Shown here piece after piece: positions 63,284-64,000 of a stretch of 64,000 nucleotides of DNA. The stretch's first letter is position 1. Each line of letters opens with the position of its first letter. The notes beneath the pieces are model-generated. The model worked only from the letters and a program-made list of their open reading frames with translations. It did no database searches and was not told the DNA's origin. A program made the translations under genes and the position numbers. Location: NCBI GenBank assembly GCA_958296225.1, contig OY282456.1, forward strand, positions 1,240,001 to 1,304,000, read 5' to 3'. The DNA is from an uncultured Dehalococcoidia bacterium. GTDB lineage: Bacteria > Chloroflexota > Dehalococcoidia > Lucifugimonadales > UBA3495.

Positions 63284-64000
63284 TTAGTCTCCGGCCGGCG
63301 AGGGCAAGTTGATGCGGGCAAGAATTTTTTTAGCCAGCGTCCTGAAATCGGCGCGGGCGCCGGTAACGGCGGCGGCGTGGCTGCCAAAAGCGCCGTCGGC
63401 AGTAGTCAACTTGAATACCGGCTTGCGATTTTCCTGCGCCATTGGCACCAGACTGCGATAATGCTTCATCGTAGCCAAGGCGTTTTCCGTATCTTCGCGC
63501 GGTGTGGCGGCATAAGGGCCGGCGGTGTTGCCCAGCAGGTTGCGGGCGTATTCCGCCGGCATCCGGTTAACCCACTTGTCATTCGCCCTTACCGGACGCT
63601 CCAAACGTATGCTGTGCTGCTGTACTACATAGCCGATTGGCTGCATACCGCCTTCGGGTAAAGCGAACTCCGGCTCTGGCCAGTTATCCCGGCGACGCTG
63701 CCAGTCCTGCCGCCAACGATGCAGGGTGGGCCCCAGGTTGCGCAAACCCTGCAACGAAAAAAGGTCTGCTCCCAGAGGGACAATGACGTAATCGGCGGCA
63801 ATGAGCGCGGAGCGGTTGATGGCTCCGAGGTTGGGGCCAATGTCGGCCAAGATAATTGCCGCGTCAACTTGCGCCGCCGCGCGCTGCATTATCGTAGAGA
63901 ACGCCGTCAGGATGCGAAAAGGGCGGTACAAATTGCTGCTGCCCAGCGCGTTGGGCCATTCGGCGGCAAGGGTGTCCTCAAACCCGGCCAGCGACAAGTC
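63284..64000 (-). CDS. ParA-family ATPase, 5' end outside window
   Basis: At least 238 residues of a ParA/Soj-type deviant Walker ATPase; the N-terminus with the P-loop is beyond the window edge. Seen are VDAAIILADIGPNLGAINRSALIAADYVIVPLGADLFSLQGLRNLGPTL, the Walker B and switch area of ParA, and a C-terminal part with HYRSLVPMAQENRKPVFKLTTADGAFGSHA. It ends 1 base before the frameshifted small gene on the same strand. Such non-partition ParA proteins are often chromosomal and linked with small DNA-binding partners. No parB or parS-like repeat is seen in the window. Confidence 0.8.
   Translation of the reverse strand, partial: DLSLAGFEDTLAAEWPNALGSSNLYRPFRILTAFSTIMQRAAAQVDAAIILADIGPNLGAINRSALIAADYVIVPLGADLFSLQGLRNLGPTLHRWRQDWQRRRDNWPEPEFALPEGGMQPIGYVVQQHSIRLERPVRANDKWVNRMPAEYARNLLGNTAGPYAATPREDTENALATMKHYRSLVPMAQENRKPVFKLTTADGAFGSHAAAVTGARADFRTLAKKILARINLPSPAGD

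Overview
The window is a GC-rich bacterial chromosome segment, apparently from a member of the Chloroflexota. The evidence is inferential: a primase zinc motif with CxxxC spacing (WRCFGAC), Pro/Thr-linker surface proteins, two Uma2 paralogues, thiolase/DUF35 and F420-type oxidoreductase genes, and a dnaG-rpoD pair. A SAR202- or Dehalococcoidia-like lineage is my best guess. No rRNA, phage or CRISPR is present. One tRNA (Phe) is present.

Layout. 1-2317 (minus): a truncated two-gene module of unknown function behind an MFS transporter. 2397-5130 (plus): copper P-type ATPase plus a YHS metal-binding protein, ending in a hairpin shared with convergent secA. 5162-12740: secA, a VOC protein, a membrane protein, a thiolase/DUF35 pair and a repetitive coiled-coil protein. 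12927-16770 (minus): two amidases and a GatC-like protein flanking a HEPN-protein/partner pair. 17504-25055: glmU, a CBS/CorC protein, a cysteine-free sortase-like protein, a zinc ribbon and the dnaG-rpoD operon. 25267-31973: a Uma2, response regulator, histidine kinase, anchored-protein operon facing a large surface protein and a second, catalytically altered Uma2. 32030-35914 (minus): pyrG, transaldolase, rho. 36155-36620: repeat cluster. 36757-40957 (plus): a membrane heterodisulfide-reductase-like protein, a tandemly amplified 'EG-repeat' module and an alpha/beta hydrolase. 40981-41912: orphan higA, a higB remnant cut by a palindromic repeat, and a selW-like gene with an in-frame TGA. 42171-51657: DUF503, rex, the complete ATP synthase operon (atpI-B-E-F-H-A-G-x-D-C) with an unrelated gene between atpG and atpD, and a DUF151 nuclease. 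52529-57769: a coiled-coil protein, coaD, rsmD, a dehydrogenase, a binding-protein-like gene, an LLM oxidoreductase and tRNA-Phe. 58335-64000: a GLUG-repeat surface protein, a nucleotidyltransferase, a MoxR ATPase and a ParA-like module truncated by the window edge.

The most interesting observations are: (1) a probable selenoprotein W-like gene (CxxU, in-frame TGA, SECIS-like hairpin, its own promoter); (2) a family of short palindromic elements with about 23-bp inverted ends, one of which has truncated higB; (3) a membrane-plus-charged-tail protein family, one member amplified in tandem and one lodged in the ATP synthase operon; (4) several degenerate enzymes (sortase-like without Cys, Uma2 without its Glu, a frameshifted ParA partner). 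Promoter calls rest on reading -35/-10 boxes by eye; functions rest on remembered family motifs, with no database search.
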